Positions 18,216 through 27,529 of a DNA stretch of 64,000 nucleotides are shown one piece after another. The number at the start of each line of letters is the position of its first letter. Position 1 is the stretch's first letter. The notes beneath the pieces are model-generated. The model made no database searches and was not told where the DNA came from. It worked only from the letters and a program-made list of their open reading frames with translations. Source of the DNA: VAZQ01 sp963840535 (GTDB taxonomy: Bacteria; Pseudomonadota; Alphaproteobacteria; Rhizobiales; Xanthobacteraceae); the NCBI GenBank assembly GCA_963840535.1, contig CAWIZJ010000052.1:185437-249436 (forward strand). The letters run 5' to 3'. Position numbers and translations under genes: made by a program.

Positions 18216-19322
18216 TCATTCCGCCGCGGCGGCGCGCTCGGTGAACGCCTCGGCGAGCGATCGCCGGTTTGCTGCGATGACGCCACGCTCGGTGATCAAG
18301 CCGGTGACGAGCCGCGCCGGCGTCACGTCGAAGCCGTAGTTGGCCACCTGCGAGCCGTCGGGCACCACGCGCACGGTCTCGATGCGGCCATCGGCAGTGC
18401 TGCCGGTGACGGTCGCGACCTCGTCGGCGCCGCGCTGCTCGATCGGGATCTCGGCGAGCCCGTCCCACACCGTGAAGTCGATGCTGGGCGACGGCACCGC
18501 CACGTAGAACGGCACGCCGTTGTCGCGGGCGGCGAGCGCCTTGAGGTAGGTTCCGATCTTGTTGCAGACGTCGCCGCTCGCGGTGACGCGGTCGGCGCCC
18601 ACGATCGCGAGATCCACCATGCCGTGCTGCATCAGGTGACCGCCGGTATTGTCGGGGATCACCGTGTGCGGCACTGCCTGCTGGCCGAGCTCCCAGGCGG
18701 TGAGCGCGGCGCCCTGATTGCGCGGACGCGTCTCGTCGACCCACACATGCAGCGGCACGCCCTTTGCGTGCACGGTGTAGATCGGCGCGGTGGCGGTGCC
18801 GAGGTCGACGGTGGCGAGGAATCCGGCATTGCAGTGCGTGAGCACGTTGACCGGCTCGCCCGGCGGCTTGCGCGCCGCGATCGCTTCGATCAGCGCCGCC
18901 CCGTGGCGGCCGATCTGCCTGTTGATGGCGATGTCCTGGTCGCTGATCTCGGCGGCGCGGCGATAGGCGGCGGCGACCCGCTCGCCGCGCGGGCGGTTGC
19001 GAACCGCCGCCGCCATCTCGTCGAGCGCCCATTTGAGGTTGATCGCGGTCGGGCGGGTCGCGAGCAGCGTCGCATGGGCGCGCTCGAGCGCGCGGTCGGA
19101 GGGATCGGCACGCAACGCCAGGCACACGCCGTAGGCGGCGGTCGCGCCGATCAGCGGCGCGCCCCGCACCTGCATGGCTGCGATGGCATGCGCGGCCGCC
19201 TCGAGCGTCTCCAGGCGCAGCGTCACCAAGCGGTGCGGCAGCCGGGTCTGATCGATGATGCCGATCGACCAGCCGTCGGGCTCGAGCCAGATGGTGCGCG
19301 TTTCCCTGCCGTCCACCTTCAT
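18216..19322 (-). CDS. mtnA: S-methyl-5-thioribose-1-phosphate isomerase
   Basis: A 368-residue protein of the eIF2B-like family that converts methylthioribose-1-phosphate to methylthioribulose-1-phosphate in the methionine salvage pathway. Characteristic motifs are QVRGAPLIGATAAYG, the catalytic cysteine in LTHCNAGFLAT, the catalytic Asp in IVGADRVTASGDVCNKIGTY, and NYGFDVTPARLVTGLITERG at the C-terminus. The start at 19322 (MKVDGRETRTIWLEPDG) fits the family; the frame extends 12 codons further upstream. No other mtn gene is adjacent, so the remaining salvage steps must be encoded elsewhere. Confidence 0.93.
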   Translation of the reverse strand: MKVDGRETRTIWLEPDGWSIGIIDQTRLPHRLVTLRLETLEAAAHAIAAMQVRGAPLIGATAAYGVCLALRADPSDRALERAHATLLATRPTAINLKWALDEMAAAVRNRPRGERVAAAYRRAAEISDQDIAINRQIGRHGAALIEAIAARKPPGEPVNVLTHCNAGFLATVDLGTATAPIYTVHAKGVPLHVWVDETRPRNQGAALTAWELGQQAVPHTVIPDNTGGHLMQHGMVDLAIVGADRVTASGDVCNKIGTYLKALAARDNGVPFYVAVPSPSIDFTVWDGLAEIPIEQRGADEVATVTGSTADGRIETVRVVPDGSQVANYGFDVTPARLVTGLITERGVIAANRRSLAEAFTERAAAAE

Positions 19323-19393
19323 GCCCGAGGCATAGCGGCCCCTCCCCGCCAGGCGCAAGAGATGATAGAGAGAGGCGGATCGGGGAATGCCGC

Positions 19394-20228
19394 ATGTCGA
19401 TCGACTACGAGGCCGAGTACAACAACCGCGCCCGGGTGCCGGAGCACCCGGAGATCTTCGCGCGCTGGGCGCGCGCGGCGGAGGATTACCGCGCCGAGGC
19501 CATGAAGGAGCGGCGCGCCGAGCTCGGCCTGAGCTATGGCGAGAGCCCGCGCCAGTTCATCGACATGTTCGCGGCCAATGCCGGCACCGCTCCGCTCGCG
19601 CTGTTCATCCACGGCGGCTACTGGCGATCGCTGGAGCCGTCGCTGTTCAGCCACATGGCGCGCGGGCTCAACGCCCGCGGCGTCGCGGTCGCGGTCGCCG
19701 GCTACGATCTCTGTCCGCAAGTGACCATTGCCGACATCATCGAGCAGATCCGCCACGCCTGCATATTCCTGTGGCTGCGTACCGGCGGACGCATGATGGT
19801 CTTCGGCCATTCCGCCGGCGGCCATCTCGCCGGCGCCATGGTGGCGACCGACTGGCCGACGCTCTATCCGAGGGCGGGCGACCTGGTGCCCGCCGCCTAT
19901 TCGATCTCCGGGCTGTTCGACCTCGCTCCGCTGGTCGGCATCTCCATGAACCAGGACCTGCGACTCGACGCCGCGAGCGCACGCGAGGCCTCCCCGCTCT
20001 ACTGGCCGGCGCCGAAGGGACGGATCTTCGATGCCGTGGTCGGTGCCGACGAATTCGAGCGAGTTCCTGCGCCAGAGCCGCATCGTCGCCGAGACCTGGC
20101 GCGAGGCCGGCGCATCGACGCGCTACGAAGCGATCGGCGGCACCAACCATTTCACCGTGATCGAGGCGCTCGCCGATCCCGACAGCGCCATGGTCGCGCG
20201 GCTCGCCGAGCTCGCACACGAGGTGTGA
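19394..20228 (+). CDS. Alpha/beta hydrolase, kynurenine-formamidase-like, split by a frameshift
   Basis: The N-terminal 218 residues carry the oxyanion block LFIHGGYWRSL and the nucleophile elbow FGHSAGGHLAGA. The protein then moves to the next frame near 20052 (a single extra T in GAATTCG) and ends GTNHFTVIEALADPDSAM, which supplies the catalytic His. When joined it has about 277 residues, the usual length for the arylformamidase/kynurenine formamidase-like esterases that hydrolyse N-formylkynurenine. The exact substrate is inferred only from the family. It is head-to-head with mtnA (71 bases) and convergent with the acyl-CoA dehydrogenase. Confidence 0.75.
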
Positions 20229-20280
20229 CGGCCGGCGACGGATGGCACCGCGCGCTCGGATCCTCCCCCTGCCCCGCCGA

Positions 20281-21502
20281 TCAGAAGAACGCCTGGATCC
20301 CGGTCTGCGCGCGGCCGAGAATCAGCGCGTGGATGTCGTGGGTGCCTTCGTAGGTGTTGACGGTCTCGAGGTTGCACATCACGCGCATCACGTGGAACTC
20401 GTCGGCGATGCCGTTGCCGCCGTGCATGTCGCGCGCGAGCCGCGCGATCTCGAGCGCCTTGCCGCAGTTGTTGCGCTTGAGCAGCGACACCGCGGCCGGC
20501 GCCGCCCGCCCTTCCTCCAGCAGGCGGCCCAGCCGCAACGCGGCGTGCAGGCCGAGCGTGATCTCGGTCTGCATGTCGGCGAGCTTCTTCTGCACCAGCT
20601 GGTTGGCGGCCAGCGGGCGGCCGAACTGCTTGCGGTCGAGCACGTATTGTCGTGCCCGGTGCCAGCAGAACTCGGCGGCACCGATCGCGCCCCAGGCGAT
20701 GCCGGCGCGCGCCACGTTGAGGCAGCCGAACGGACCGGCGAGCCCCTGCACGTTCGGCAGCAGGTTCTCCTCCGGCACGAAGGCATCCTCGAGCACGATC
20801 TCCCCGGTGATCGACGTGCGCAGCGAGAGCTTGCCTTCGATCTTCGGGGTCGAGAACCCGCGGGTGCCGCGCTCCACCAGGAAGCCGCGAATGACGCCGT
20901 CGAGCTTCGCCCACACCACCGCGACATCGGCCACCGGCGAATTGGTGATCCACATCTTGTTGCCGGTGAGGCGGAAGCCGCCCGGCGCCTTCTCCGCGCG
21001 CGTCGCCATCGAGCCAGGGTCGGAGCCGTGGTCGGGCTCGGTGAGGCCGAAGCAGCCGACCAGCTCTCCGGTGGCGAGCCTGGGAAGATACGTCCTGCGC
21101 TGTGTCTCGCTGCCATAGGCGAAGATCGGATGCATGACCAGCGAGGACTGCACCGACATCGCGGAGCGGTAGCCCGAAGTCGACGCGCTCGATTTCCCGC
21201 GTGATCAGCCCGTAGGCGACATAGCCCAGGCCCGCGCCGCCGTACTCCTCCGGGATGGTGGGGCCGAGCAGGCCCAGCGCCCCCATCTCGGACACGACGC
21301 CACGGTCGAAGCGTTCCTCGCGATAGTCGAGGAGCACGCGCGGAAACAACTTGTCCTGGGCATACCCGTGCGCGGTATCGCGCACCATGCGCTCTTCCTC
21401 GGTGAGCTCGCTTTCGAGGTCGAGCGGGTCCTCCCAGTCGAACGCGGCGCCCTTGCGCTCGCGCGCGGGCTTGGGCTCGCGTTGCTCGGCGATCTGCGAC
21501 AT
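20281..21502 (-). CDS. gcdH: Glutaryl-CoA dehydrogenase, split by a frameshift
   Basis: The first frame from ATG 21502 gives the N-terminal domain (FDWEDPLDLESELTEEE, IPEEYGGAGLGYVAYGL, REIERVDFG). One extra base near 21174 moves the rest to another frame: YRSAMSVQSSLVMHPI, GCFGLTEPDHGSDPGSM and KMWITNSPVADV. The end TYEGTHDIHALILGRAQTG contains the catalytic Glu and matches glutaryl-CoA dehydrogenase more closely than other acyl-CoA dehydrogenases. Joined length is about 406, as expected. It oxidises and decarboxylates glutaryl-CoA to crotonyl-CoA in lysine and tryptophan breakdown, using FAD and ETF. The adjacent formamidase-like gene fits tryptophan catabolism. Confidence 0.85.
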
Positions 21503-22611
21503 GGAACGCTCCCGGGGTCCTGTTTGCCTCGACCCGCATTCTACGGCGAACCGGGGTCGGGCGCATCGTGTGATCCGTGTCGTGTGGGGCCGAAAACGGG
21601 TGCCCGCTGCATTTTCGCTGTATTTTCAGCGGGGCGCGCGCGTCGGCCGTGCACCGCAATCGCGATATCGAGCAGCCCGCTTGGTCGGGCGGCATTCGTC
21701 GATCGCGACCGTTGCGGTCGGCGGGTGCCGACCGGTGCCGGTGTGCTGTTTTCGTCACTTGGCTTCGTTTGGCCAAGGCGCTCGGAGGATGACTTCGCGT
21801 TCGTGTCCCGGCCGAGCGCGCTCTTGCGCGCGAGAGCCGGGACCCCAGGGCCACGCGACGAGCATCGCCACGCTGAGCATCGCGAGTCCTGCGCCGGTCC
21901 CGGGTCCCCTTGCGCTCTCGCATAGCGCGTCGTGAGACGCGCGTGAACGCGCTTTTGTTGCGCTCGCTCCACTTGCCCGGACACGATGTTTCTCTCCATT
22001 GCTTTCACGTTTCAAGCTGCCCACCGTCCCTGAGATCGCAGACAGCCTTTCCCGTTCCCGCGGCGCGGCGCGCCCGGGTGTTGACCGTGTTCTTCACCCG
22101 CCCCGATCAGGAGGGGGCGGCGGAGCGCCGCCAGGCGCCCGGATGCAGCGGCATCCGGCGGGCGTGCCATGACGCGGCACGCCGGGCGCTTGCGAAGCGC
22201 CCTTTGCGTCCCGTGCGCGGGACGCCGCGCCTTGCGGCGCTCCACCTTGGCACTCTTGCGATGCGGATCCGCGCTTCCGTCACTCGGCATTTCCTCCGGT
22301 GACGTGCAGCGAGCTCCTCGCGGCCGGGTCGTAGTGCCCGGCGGTCGGCTTCCGCACCTCCCGAGCCTGCGGTTGCGAGCCGCAGCCGCGGGACGCCAAT
22401 CTCGCTCCGCCTTCGGGATCGCCTCTAGAAAACGGCCCTCGTGAGCGAGCTGGGCGCTTCCTACCACCATCGCAATTTGTAGTCAATAATAAAATTCATA
22501 TTGCATCTATCCTACTGCCCGGAGCGCGGCCAATGGACCCGCGTCAAGATCGGGGTGGGGATCCCGTCCGCATTGCCGCGCCTGGAACGATCGGATAATG
22601 ACTGCGCAAGT
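21503..22611 (+). other. 1.1 kb intergenic region without a convincing gene
   Basis: No frame in this stretch shows conserved motifs; the several short open frames on both strands are rich in Arg, Pro and Ala, as random high-GC frames are. A terminator-like inverted repeat with seven-base arms CCCGCTG and CAGCGGG surrounds a T-rich loop at about 21608-21640. The striking element is the hairpin run at 22116-22239, described separately. Base composition drops sharply from about 22470 to 22510 (a TAATAAAATTCATATT-like tract) just before tRNA-Arg, which may be its promoter region. Confidence 0.5.
22116..22239 (+). repeat. Run of six back-to-back perfect hairpins
   Basis: Six inverted repeats follow each other with 0-3 bases between them: arms GGCGGCG/CGCCGCC (22116-22132), CCGGATGC/GCATCCGG (22139-22158), GGCGTGCC/GGCACGCC (22161-22183), GGGCGCTT/AAGCGCCC (22184-22202), GCGTCCCG/CGGGACGC (22206-22225) and CGCCGC/GCGGCG (22223-22239). 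Loops are 3-7 bases, and all arms are perfect 6-8 base pairs of unrelated sequence. The arms differ from one hairpin to the next, so this is not a simple tandem repeat and not a CRISPR. It could be a structured RNA, a mosaic palindromic intergenic element, or protein-binding DNA. Direction of transcription is unknown. Confidence 0.7.
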
Positions 22612-22688
<77 letters not shown>

Positions 22689-22890
22689 TGTTTTCAATTA
22701 TTTGGCCTTAGCCAACTAAGCTGGTGTCCCGGCAGTGTCCCGTCGAGCCCCCTCGTTCGCCGGAAGCGCGGCATTGGTCTTGTCCCCTGTTGCCGGCATC
22801 AGTGGTCGGGGCGCTGATCCGCACCGAGCTTCAGCTTGGCGCCGACCGGGGCAAACTCGGCGGGCAGCCCGCCCTGCTAGCGATTCAGAG

Positions 22891-23253
22891 ATGACCTCAA
22901 CGGCAACGCAAGCTCTAGCGCGAGCCAAGGGCTATTCAATGCTCGCCAGGATATTGCGCCGTGAAGCAGGTGACAGCGCTGCCGCCATGATCGAGGGTTA
23001 CTTCAGACTTGGCGATGAGACCGAATTGCAGCTGCTCTGCAAAGCGGCCGGCATCGCGAGCGCGAACATCCTGTCTCGTGAGGGCTGGGCGCGTTTCGTA
23101 CCTGCGCGGCTCGCAAGTTGCCAGTACGCCGGTCGATCAGCGTCGCCTATCGCAGTCGGGCTGATCGTGGTCGAATTTACCCTGAGGCCCATTCTTAATC
23201 GGGCTCACTGGAAGGTGACCCGAACGGCCGCCGGCTGCGCAAGCCCCTCATAG
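22891..23253 (+). CDS. Hypothetical protein, doubtful
   Basis: A 120-residue frame from ATG 22891. The first 70 residues (ARAKGYSMLARILRREAGDS, then AAAMIEGYFRLGDETELQLL) have a natural amino acid mix and amphipathic helices. The rest overlaps the 3' end of the convergent hydratase gene by 49 bases and looks like antisense. The ribosome site is weak. If real, the true gene may be a remnant ending near 23150. No family is recognised. Confidence 0.25.
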   Translation: MTSTATQALARAKGYSMLARILRREAGDSAAAMIEGYFRLGDETELQLLCKAAGIASANILSREGWARFVPARLASCQYAGRSASPIAVGLIVVEFTLRPILNRAHWKVTRTAAGCASPS

Positions 23254-24062
23254 CGTACGGTCACCGTCTGCCCTGCCTTGAGCGGCACCAGCGGCGAGAA
23301 CGAGCCGACGCTGATCAGGTCGCCCGCCTTGAGTACATGTCCGCTCTGCTTGAGTTCTTCGATCAACCAGACCACCACGTTGAGCGGATTGCCGAGCGTG
23401 GCTGCGCCGGTGTTCTCGGCCAAGGATGCGCCGGACCCATCGGTCGCGATGATCCTCATCTCGGCGAGGCGCCGTACCGTGTCGGCCGACGGTTCGAGCG
23501 CGACCTCGGGGCCTACCACGCCCAGTCGGGCTGCGACGTTGATGGCAGCAAGCTGCACGCCGTCGAGTTTCTCCTTCGGATCCAGGGCGAGGTCGGGCAA
23601 TTCGATGAACGGCCTCATGGCGCTGATGTGCTTGAGCGCATCTTCGGGCGTCTTCGCCGCGCTGATGCCGCTGTCCTTGACCACGAGCAGCATGTCGGCT
23701 TCCCACACCACGCGGCCACCGAAATTCACCGGGACGGTCGCGCCGTCGTTCACGATCATCTTCTCCAGAAGGATCCCCGCAACCGGTGCGTTGGCGCCAA
23801 ACCGCTCCTGAGTGGCCTTCGCCGTCAGGCCCGCCTTGTAGCCGACCACCTTGCCCTGGCTCTCGCGCATCTTCTCGACCAGCTTGTCGCGTGCGCACAC
23901 CGCGTCGGCCATGTTCGTCACCGGCAGGGACTGGGTCAGCCTCTTTGCGGTCCAGTCTGCAAGGAAGCGGTCAATCTCGGCCGTTCCCGGACAAGCGGCT
24001 TGAGTGACGCCGATCATGGCGAGCGTGGTGCCGATGCTGGCCGCGAGAACGCTGACGCGCAT
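23205..24062 (-). CDS. Exported 2-keto-4-pentenoate hydratase-like protein (FAH superfamily)
   Basis: A 285-residue protein. The C-terminal 230 residues match the MhpD/hydratase branch of the fumarylacetoacetate hydrolase superfamily: VVGYKAGLTAKATQERFG, VWEADMLLVVKDSGI, FIELPDL and NPLNVVVWLIEELKQSG with LKAGDLISVGSFSPLVPLK. Unusually, it begins with a clear Sec-type leader, MRVSVLAASIGTTLAMIGVT ending QAACPGT, so it should be periplasmic whereas classic members are cytoplasmic. The acidic metal ligands are partly visible (E in VWEAD, E in FIELPD). A GGAGG lies eight bases before the ATG. Substrate unknown. Confidence 0.82.
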   Translation of the reverse strand: MRVSVLAASIGTTLAMIGVTQAACPGTAEIDRFLADWTAKRLTQSLPVTNMADAVCARDKLVEKMRESQGKVVGYKAGLTAKATQERFGANAPVAGILLEKMIVNDGATVPVNFGGRVVWEADMLLVVKDSGISAAKTPEDALKHISAMRPFIELPDLALDPKEKLDGVQLAAINVAARLGVVGPEVALEPSADTVRRLAEMRIIATDGSGASLAENTGAATLGNPLNVVVWLIEELKQSGHVLKAGDLISVGSFSPLVPLKAGQTVTVRYEGLAQPAAVRVTFQ

Positions 24063-24326
24063 GTGAGTTCCTCCAGAGAGATTTTTTGCGATGCGTCAAG
24101 TTTTGCACGCGCGAGCAGCGAATTACAAGCAATAGAAGCCCCGACCGAATGGCTTGGGCAGGGGACTTTTTGGCCCTTATCGACAGGAAAACCTCTGTCG
24201 TCCCCTACGGGTTGCGAACGTCTGTGGTTGGCACTGACCGGCGGTTCCGCAACGGCCGCATTGACGGAGGCTAGCTGGGGTAAACCGGACCAGATTTGCT
24301 CAATGCGGGACTTTCTAACGAACCCG

Positions 24327-24520
24327 CTATTCGATCACCTCATCGGCACGCAAGAAAGATGCTGTCGGCACGTCTAGGCCAAGTGCCCTGGCAGTCTCGA
24401 GATTGACGATCGTTTCGAATTTCGTCGCCCGTTCGACCGGCAGGTCGGCCGGCTTGGCGCCCTTCAAAATCTTGTCCACGAACGTCGCCGCGCGCCGGAA
24501 CACGTCGGAAAAGTATACTC
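24327..24520 (-). pseudogene. C-terminal remnant of a COG2984-type ABC substrate-binding protein
   Basis: Reading the minus strand from about 24515 to the TAG at 24327-24329 gives YFSDVFRRAATFVDKILKGA, then KPADLPVERATKFETIVNLE, TARALGLDVP and FLRADEVIE. This is the standard ending of the TrpX-like ABC_sub_bind family receptors (RAA.(Y/F)VDKILKGAKPADLPVE and LLARADEVIE). Only about 62 of about 325 residues remain, and no start or upstream domain is present. It is one of several decayed receptor fragments between 24.3 and 29.1 kb. Confidence 0.75.
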
Positions 24521-24541
24521 CACGCCCTCCCGGAGCTTCGA

Positions 24542-24661
24542 TGGTATTGGTCGCTCACGGTCGTCGGCGCCTGTCATGCCGGGATACAAGAGCGGGCGCG
24601 CGGCCACCTCGAAGGAGCCAAGGCGAAGTTCCAAGAGAGCTTTCGCAAGTGGCGGGTGTAG
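24542..24661 (+). pseudogene. Remnant of a short WxWS-type protein common in Bradyrhizobium-like genomes
   Basis: In one plus-strand frame this 120-base stretch reads WYWSLTVVGACHAGIQERAR, then GHLEGAKAKFQESFRKWRV and a stop. The W-x-W-S beginning and the (T/L)EEAKA-F-W end resemble a small protein of unknown function frequent in Hyphomicrobiales. The N-terminus is missing, and the frame directly abuts the ABC-receptor remnant on the opposite strand. It appears to be debris of an earlier gene. Recognition is from memory of the pattern only. Confidence 0.35.
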
Positions 24662-24988
24662 GCGAGGCTCGAAGACCCCGCCGGATACATGGTCACAGCG
24701 TTGCACAAGACGATACTCAGCGAGCGTGTCCCGAAACGCTTGGCTGCAAGCTTCTTTGGTTGCGAAATTGGCATGGAAAAACAAATCTTTGGCACGAAGA
24801 GACAAGTGAAAAGACAAGAACTCGGCCAAGCGCAATCCGTAGGCACCGGCTGCATAGGCATGGTTAAATCCGGGGCGCACGCGTATGCCCGCCGTCGGGC
24901 ATGATCTCGCGATTGCCCGCCTTGCGCATCAGCACAAAAGCGCGTCCTCGCTCTGCGCGCGGACAATCCGATAGTGGGCGGGGGCTGT

Positions 24989-25270
24989 ATGCGCTCCAGG
25001 GCAGAAATCTATCGAGCAAAGGCCGAGACGTGTCGGCGCGCAGCGCAAGCGACTGCCTCACCGTCGGCACGCGACCGATTGATCAAGCTAGCAGAACAAT
25101 GGTCGGCAATGGCCGAGCAGGCTAGCCTCTTGGAAGAGAAGACGAAATCATCTCGCATCACGATGATCGGCGCACGGCCACGCGGTTTCTCGGCGCCATC
25201 TGCGTCTTCAGACTGCAACTCAGATGAGTTGACGCACGAACGCCAATCCGAGCACAAGTCCACCGATTGA
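24989..25270 (+). CDS. Small hypothetical protein of the RAEIYRAKAETC type
   Basis: A 93-residue soluble protein from ATG 24989 after a GGCGGGGGC purine-rich stretch. The first 45 residues (SRAEIYRAKAETCRRAAQAT, then ARDRLIKLAEQWSAMAEQA) follow the pattern Y-(R/K)-x-x-A-x-x-C-x-x-x-A and W-x-x-x-A-E-x-A found in small helical proteins abundant in rhizobial and Bradyrhizobium genomes, usually of unknown role. The C-terminal 45 residues have no recognisable pattern and may be out of the original frame. Function unknown. Confidence 0.5.
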   Translation: MRSRAEIYRAKAETCRRAAQATASPSARDRLIKLAEQWSAMAEQASLLEEKTKSSRITMIGARPRGFSAPSASSDCNSDELTHERQSEHKSTD

Positions 25271-25289
25271 GGCGGTAACGGATGCGAGC

Positions 25290-25477
25290 GCATAGCGAGC
25301 ACGTTCGATAGGATTTGCTCGAGACGCTTGGGTTGCAAGAGCCGGTTCTCGATGTGCTCGGCCACGACGTTGTCGAGCTTCTCCATTGGAATGGTTCGGC
25401 CCGTGCAGCCGGTCTCTCCCTGCCGCGCCTTCGTCGAGCAGGTGTAATATCGGTACCGTCCTCGGGCCCGGATATCT
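25290..25477 (-). pseudogene. Zinc-ribbon remnant of a large serine recombinase
   Basis: The minus strand reads RYRYYTCSTKARQGETGC, then TGRTIPMEKLDNVVAEHI and ENRLLQPKRLEQILSNVL. This is the recombinase zinc beta-ribbon and the following helix of serine site-specific recombinases (GRYRYYTCS and GC.GR.(I/V)PM..LD). The N-terminal resolvase domain with the catalytic serine and the coiled coil are missing, so it is inactive. Its presence 2.6 kb from tRNA-Arg supports past integration of a mobile element. The 5' end is abruptly lost upstream of the NHL-repeat gene. Confidence 0.7.
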
Positions 25478-25530
25478 GCTAGGATGTGCCGAGGGCCGCA
25501 CCCTGAAGACGGGCTACCCGGGAGGAAGCC

Positions 25531-26625
25531 ATGCGATCGATTCTCGTCCTTCTCGCTCTCATCGCCGCGTCCGTATCCGCAGCGGCCCAGGACGCCCCTT
25601 CGTTCCGGCCTGACCCGTTCTGGCCCAAGCCGCTCCCCGGCAACTGGATCCTCGGCCAGGTCGCGGGCCTCGCCACCGATCGCAACGACCGCATCTGGAT
25701 CGTCCACCGCCCGAAGAGCCTGCTCGACGACGAGAAGGGCGCAACGCAGAACCCGCCCGCCACAAAGTGCTGCACCGCCGCGCCGCCGGTGATGGAGTTC
25801 GATGCCGACGGCAATCTGCTGCGTTCCTGGGGCGGGTCTGGCCAAGGCTACAACTGGCCGACGAACGAGCACGGAATTTTCGTGGACAAGGACGGCAGCG
25901 TCTGGGTCGGCGGCAACAGCAAGGAGGACCACCAGATCCTGAAGTTCGCGCCCGACGGCAGGTTCCTGATGCAGATCGGCAAGCCGGGATCCAGCGAAGG
26001 ATCGAACTCGCAGACCCAGCTCGGCCAGCCCGCGCACATGGTCGTCGACGACGCGGCGAGCGAACTATACGTCGCCGACGGCTACCTCAACCGCAGGATC
26101 GTCGTGTTCGACGCCAAGACCGGAGCGTACAAGCGCCACTGGGGCGCGTACGGCACCAAGACGCCGGTCGACGACAAGCTTCCGGCCTACAGCCCGGCTG
26201 CACCGCTGTCGCAGAGCTTCGGCAACCCCGTGCACTGCGTTCGGCTGTCCGACGACGGCTTGGTCTATGTCTGCGACCGCGTCAACGATCGCATTCAAGT
26301 CTTCCGCAAGGACGGTGCCTTCGTGAAGGAGTTCCGCCTCGATCCGCAAACCCTGGCCAACGGCTCGGTCTGGGACCTGGTGCTGTCGAGCGATGCGCAG
26401 CAGAGGTTCATCTTCGTGGCGGACGGCGCCAATGGCCAGATCAGTGTGCTGTCGCGCGAGGACGGGAAGGTGCTTTCGCAGTGGGGCCGTCACGGCCGCC
26501 AGCCCGGCCAATTCAAGTGGGTGCACAACATCGGAATCGATTCGAAAGGCAATCTCTATACCGCCGAAGTCGGCTTCGGCCGCAGGATACAGAAATTCCA
26601 GCCTACCGCGCCGGCGGTGCGCTAG
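25531..26625 (+). CDS. Exported NHL-repeat six-bladed beta-propeller protein
   Basis: A 364-residue protein with a Sec leader (MRSILVLLALIAASVSAAAQ) and a propeller built from NHL-type repeats, for example WVGGNSKEDHQILKFAPDGR, ELYVADGYLNRRIVVFD, VYVCDRVNDRIQVFRKDG and LYTAEVGFGRRIQKFQP. It resembles the peptidylglycine lyase-like/SMP30-like exported propellers found in soil bacteria, but no catalytic role can be assigned. The ribosome site GGGAGGAAGCC is strong. It is the only clearly intact longer gene inside the decayed zone. Confidence 0.82.
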   Translation: MRSILVLLALIAASVSAAAQDAPSFRPDPFWPKPLPGNWILGQVAGLATDRNDRIWIVHRPKSLLDDEKGATQNPPATKCCTAAPPVMEFDADGNLLRSWGGSGQGYNWPTNEHGIFVDKDGSVWVGGNSKEDHQILKFAPDGRFLMQIGKPGSSEGSNSQTQLGQPAHMVVDDAASELYVADGYLNRRIVVFDAKTGAYKRHWGAYGTKTPVDDKLPAYSPAAPLSQSFGNPVHCVRLSDDGLVYVCDRVNDRIQVFRKDGAFVKEFRLDPQTLANGSVWDLVLSSDAQQRFIFVADGANGQISVLSREDGKVLSQWGRHGRQPGQFKWVHNIGIDSKGNLYTAEVGFGRRIQKFQPTAPAVR

Positions 26626-26833
26626 AGCAGGTTACGCTGGTATCGGATGGTTCAATCGTGGGCTTGTCCCCCGTTACCGCTCTCGTCGCGAATGACTCGT
26701 ATTCAAGGCAAGCAATACAGCGAGACCGACGCGGCATTCGCGTCATCTGTGCTGCAGCAGACGCGAGCGCTCCTTGTCAGTGCTGATCCGAACGGGATAT
26801 CCTGTGGCTGCAGGTCCCAGCTGGTGGGGATCG

Positions 26834-27421
26834 ATGCATTTCCATCAATGGAAACGACGCGAGTTCATCGGACTTATTGGCGGCGCGGCGGCTGCGTGGC
26901 CTCTTGTGGCCCGTGCCTAGCGCGCCAAGATCAACCGGATCGGCTGGCTCGTGTTCGGTACCTCTGAACTTGGACCCATCGACAAGACATTGAGGGATGC
27001 GCTCGCGCAACGCGGCTTCGTGCAGGGACGCAACATCGATGTCACGTTTCGTTTTGCCGACGCGGAGCCGACGCGGCTGCCCGAGCTGGCCCGCGAGCTC
27101 GTAGCGCAGTAGCCGGACCTGTTGATCGGTGTGGGTGGAGACGTCGTTCGGGCACTCGTTGATGCAAGCAATGGCACTCCAGTAGTCGGCGGCGTAAGTG
27201 ATAACCCTGTTCGCGCCGGGATCGCTTCAGCTTTCGCCCGGGGCGGCAAGATTTTCACCGGCGTCGCGTTTCTCACGGACGAAATGGCAGCCAAGCGGAT
27301 GGAGTTACTCAACGAGGTAGCACCCACCGCAAGGCGCGTAGCAGTCGTCTGGAATCCGCAGCATCTTGACGATGAAATGTCGTTCGCTCGACGCGCGGCC
27401 GAGACCCAACAATGCCGGTGA
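26834..27421 (+). pseudogene. Decayed COG2984-type ABC substrate-binding protein, N-terminal half with two stop codons
   Basis: From ATG 26834 one frame reads KRREFIGLIGGAAAAWPLVA, then a TAG at 26918, RAKINRIGWLVFGTSELGPI, DALAQRGFVQGRNIDVTFRF, a second TAG at 27110, and DPVRAGIASAFARGG-like sequence ending AVVWNPQHLDDEMSFARRAA. This is the N-terminal half of the receptor family with its typical RREFI leader. Two in-frame amber codons and loss of the last 130 residues make it nonfunctional unless reads are wrong. The matching C-terminal end appears 0.6 kb further at 28003-28087. Confidence 0.78.
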
Positions 27422-27529
27422 TCGGCGCGCGGACGGATCTGTGCGGAGGGCGCGCGATGAAGTCCGCGTCCCTACCGCGACCTCGCATTTGCTGAACTGG
27501 ATGACTCTGGTGCATAGGAGCACGTCAAC

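Noticed and set aside
17256..19505. Open frame of 749 codons on the plus strand covering the Bug receptor and mtnA
   Set aside because: It is antisense to mtnA and in a shifted frame over the receptor; its protein is Arg/Gly/Ala-rich without any motif. High-GC codon bias keeps such frames open.
21755..22024. Small membrane protein on the minus strand in the gene-free kilobase
   Set aside because: One hydrophobic stretch is present, but there is no ribosome site and the rest is low-complexity basic sequence.
22116..22239. CRISPR array
   Set aside because: The repeated units are hairpins of different sequence; no constant repeat with unique spacers is present, and no cas genes are in the window.
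25009..26037. 342-residue protein containing the recombinase zinc ribbon
   Set aside because: Only about 60 residues match the recombinase; the rest is antisense to the NHL-repeat gene or unrelated.
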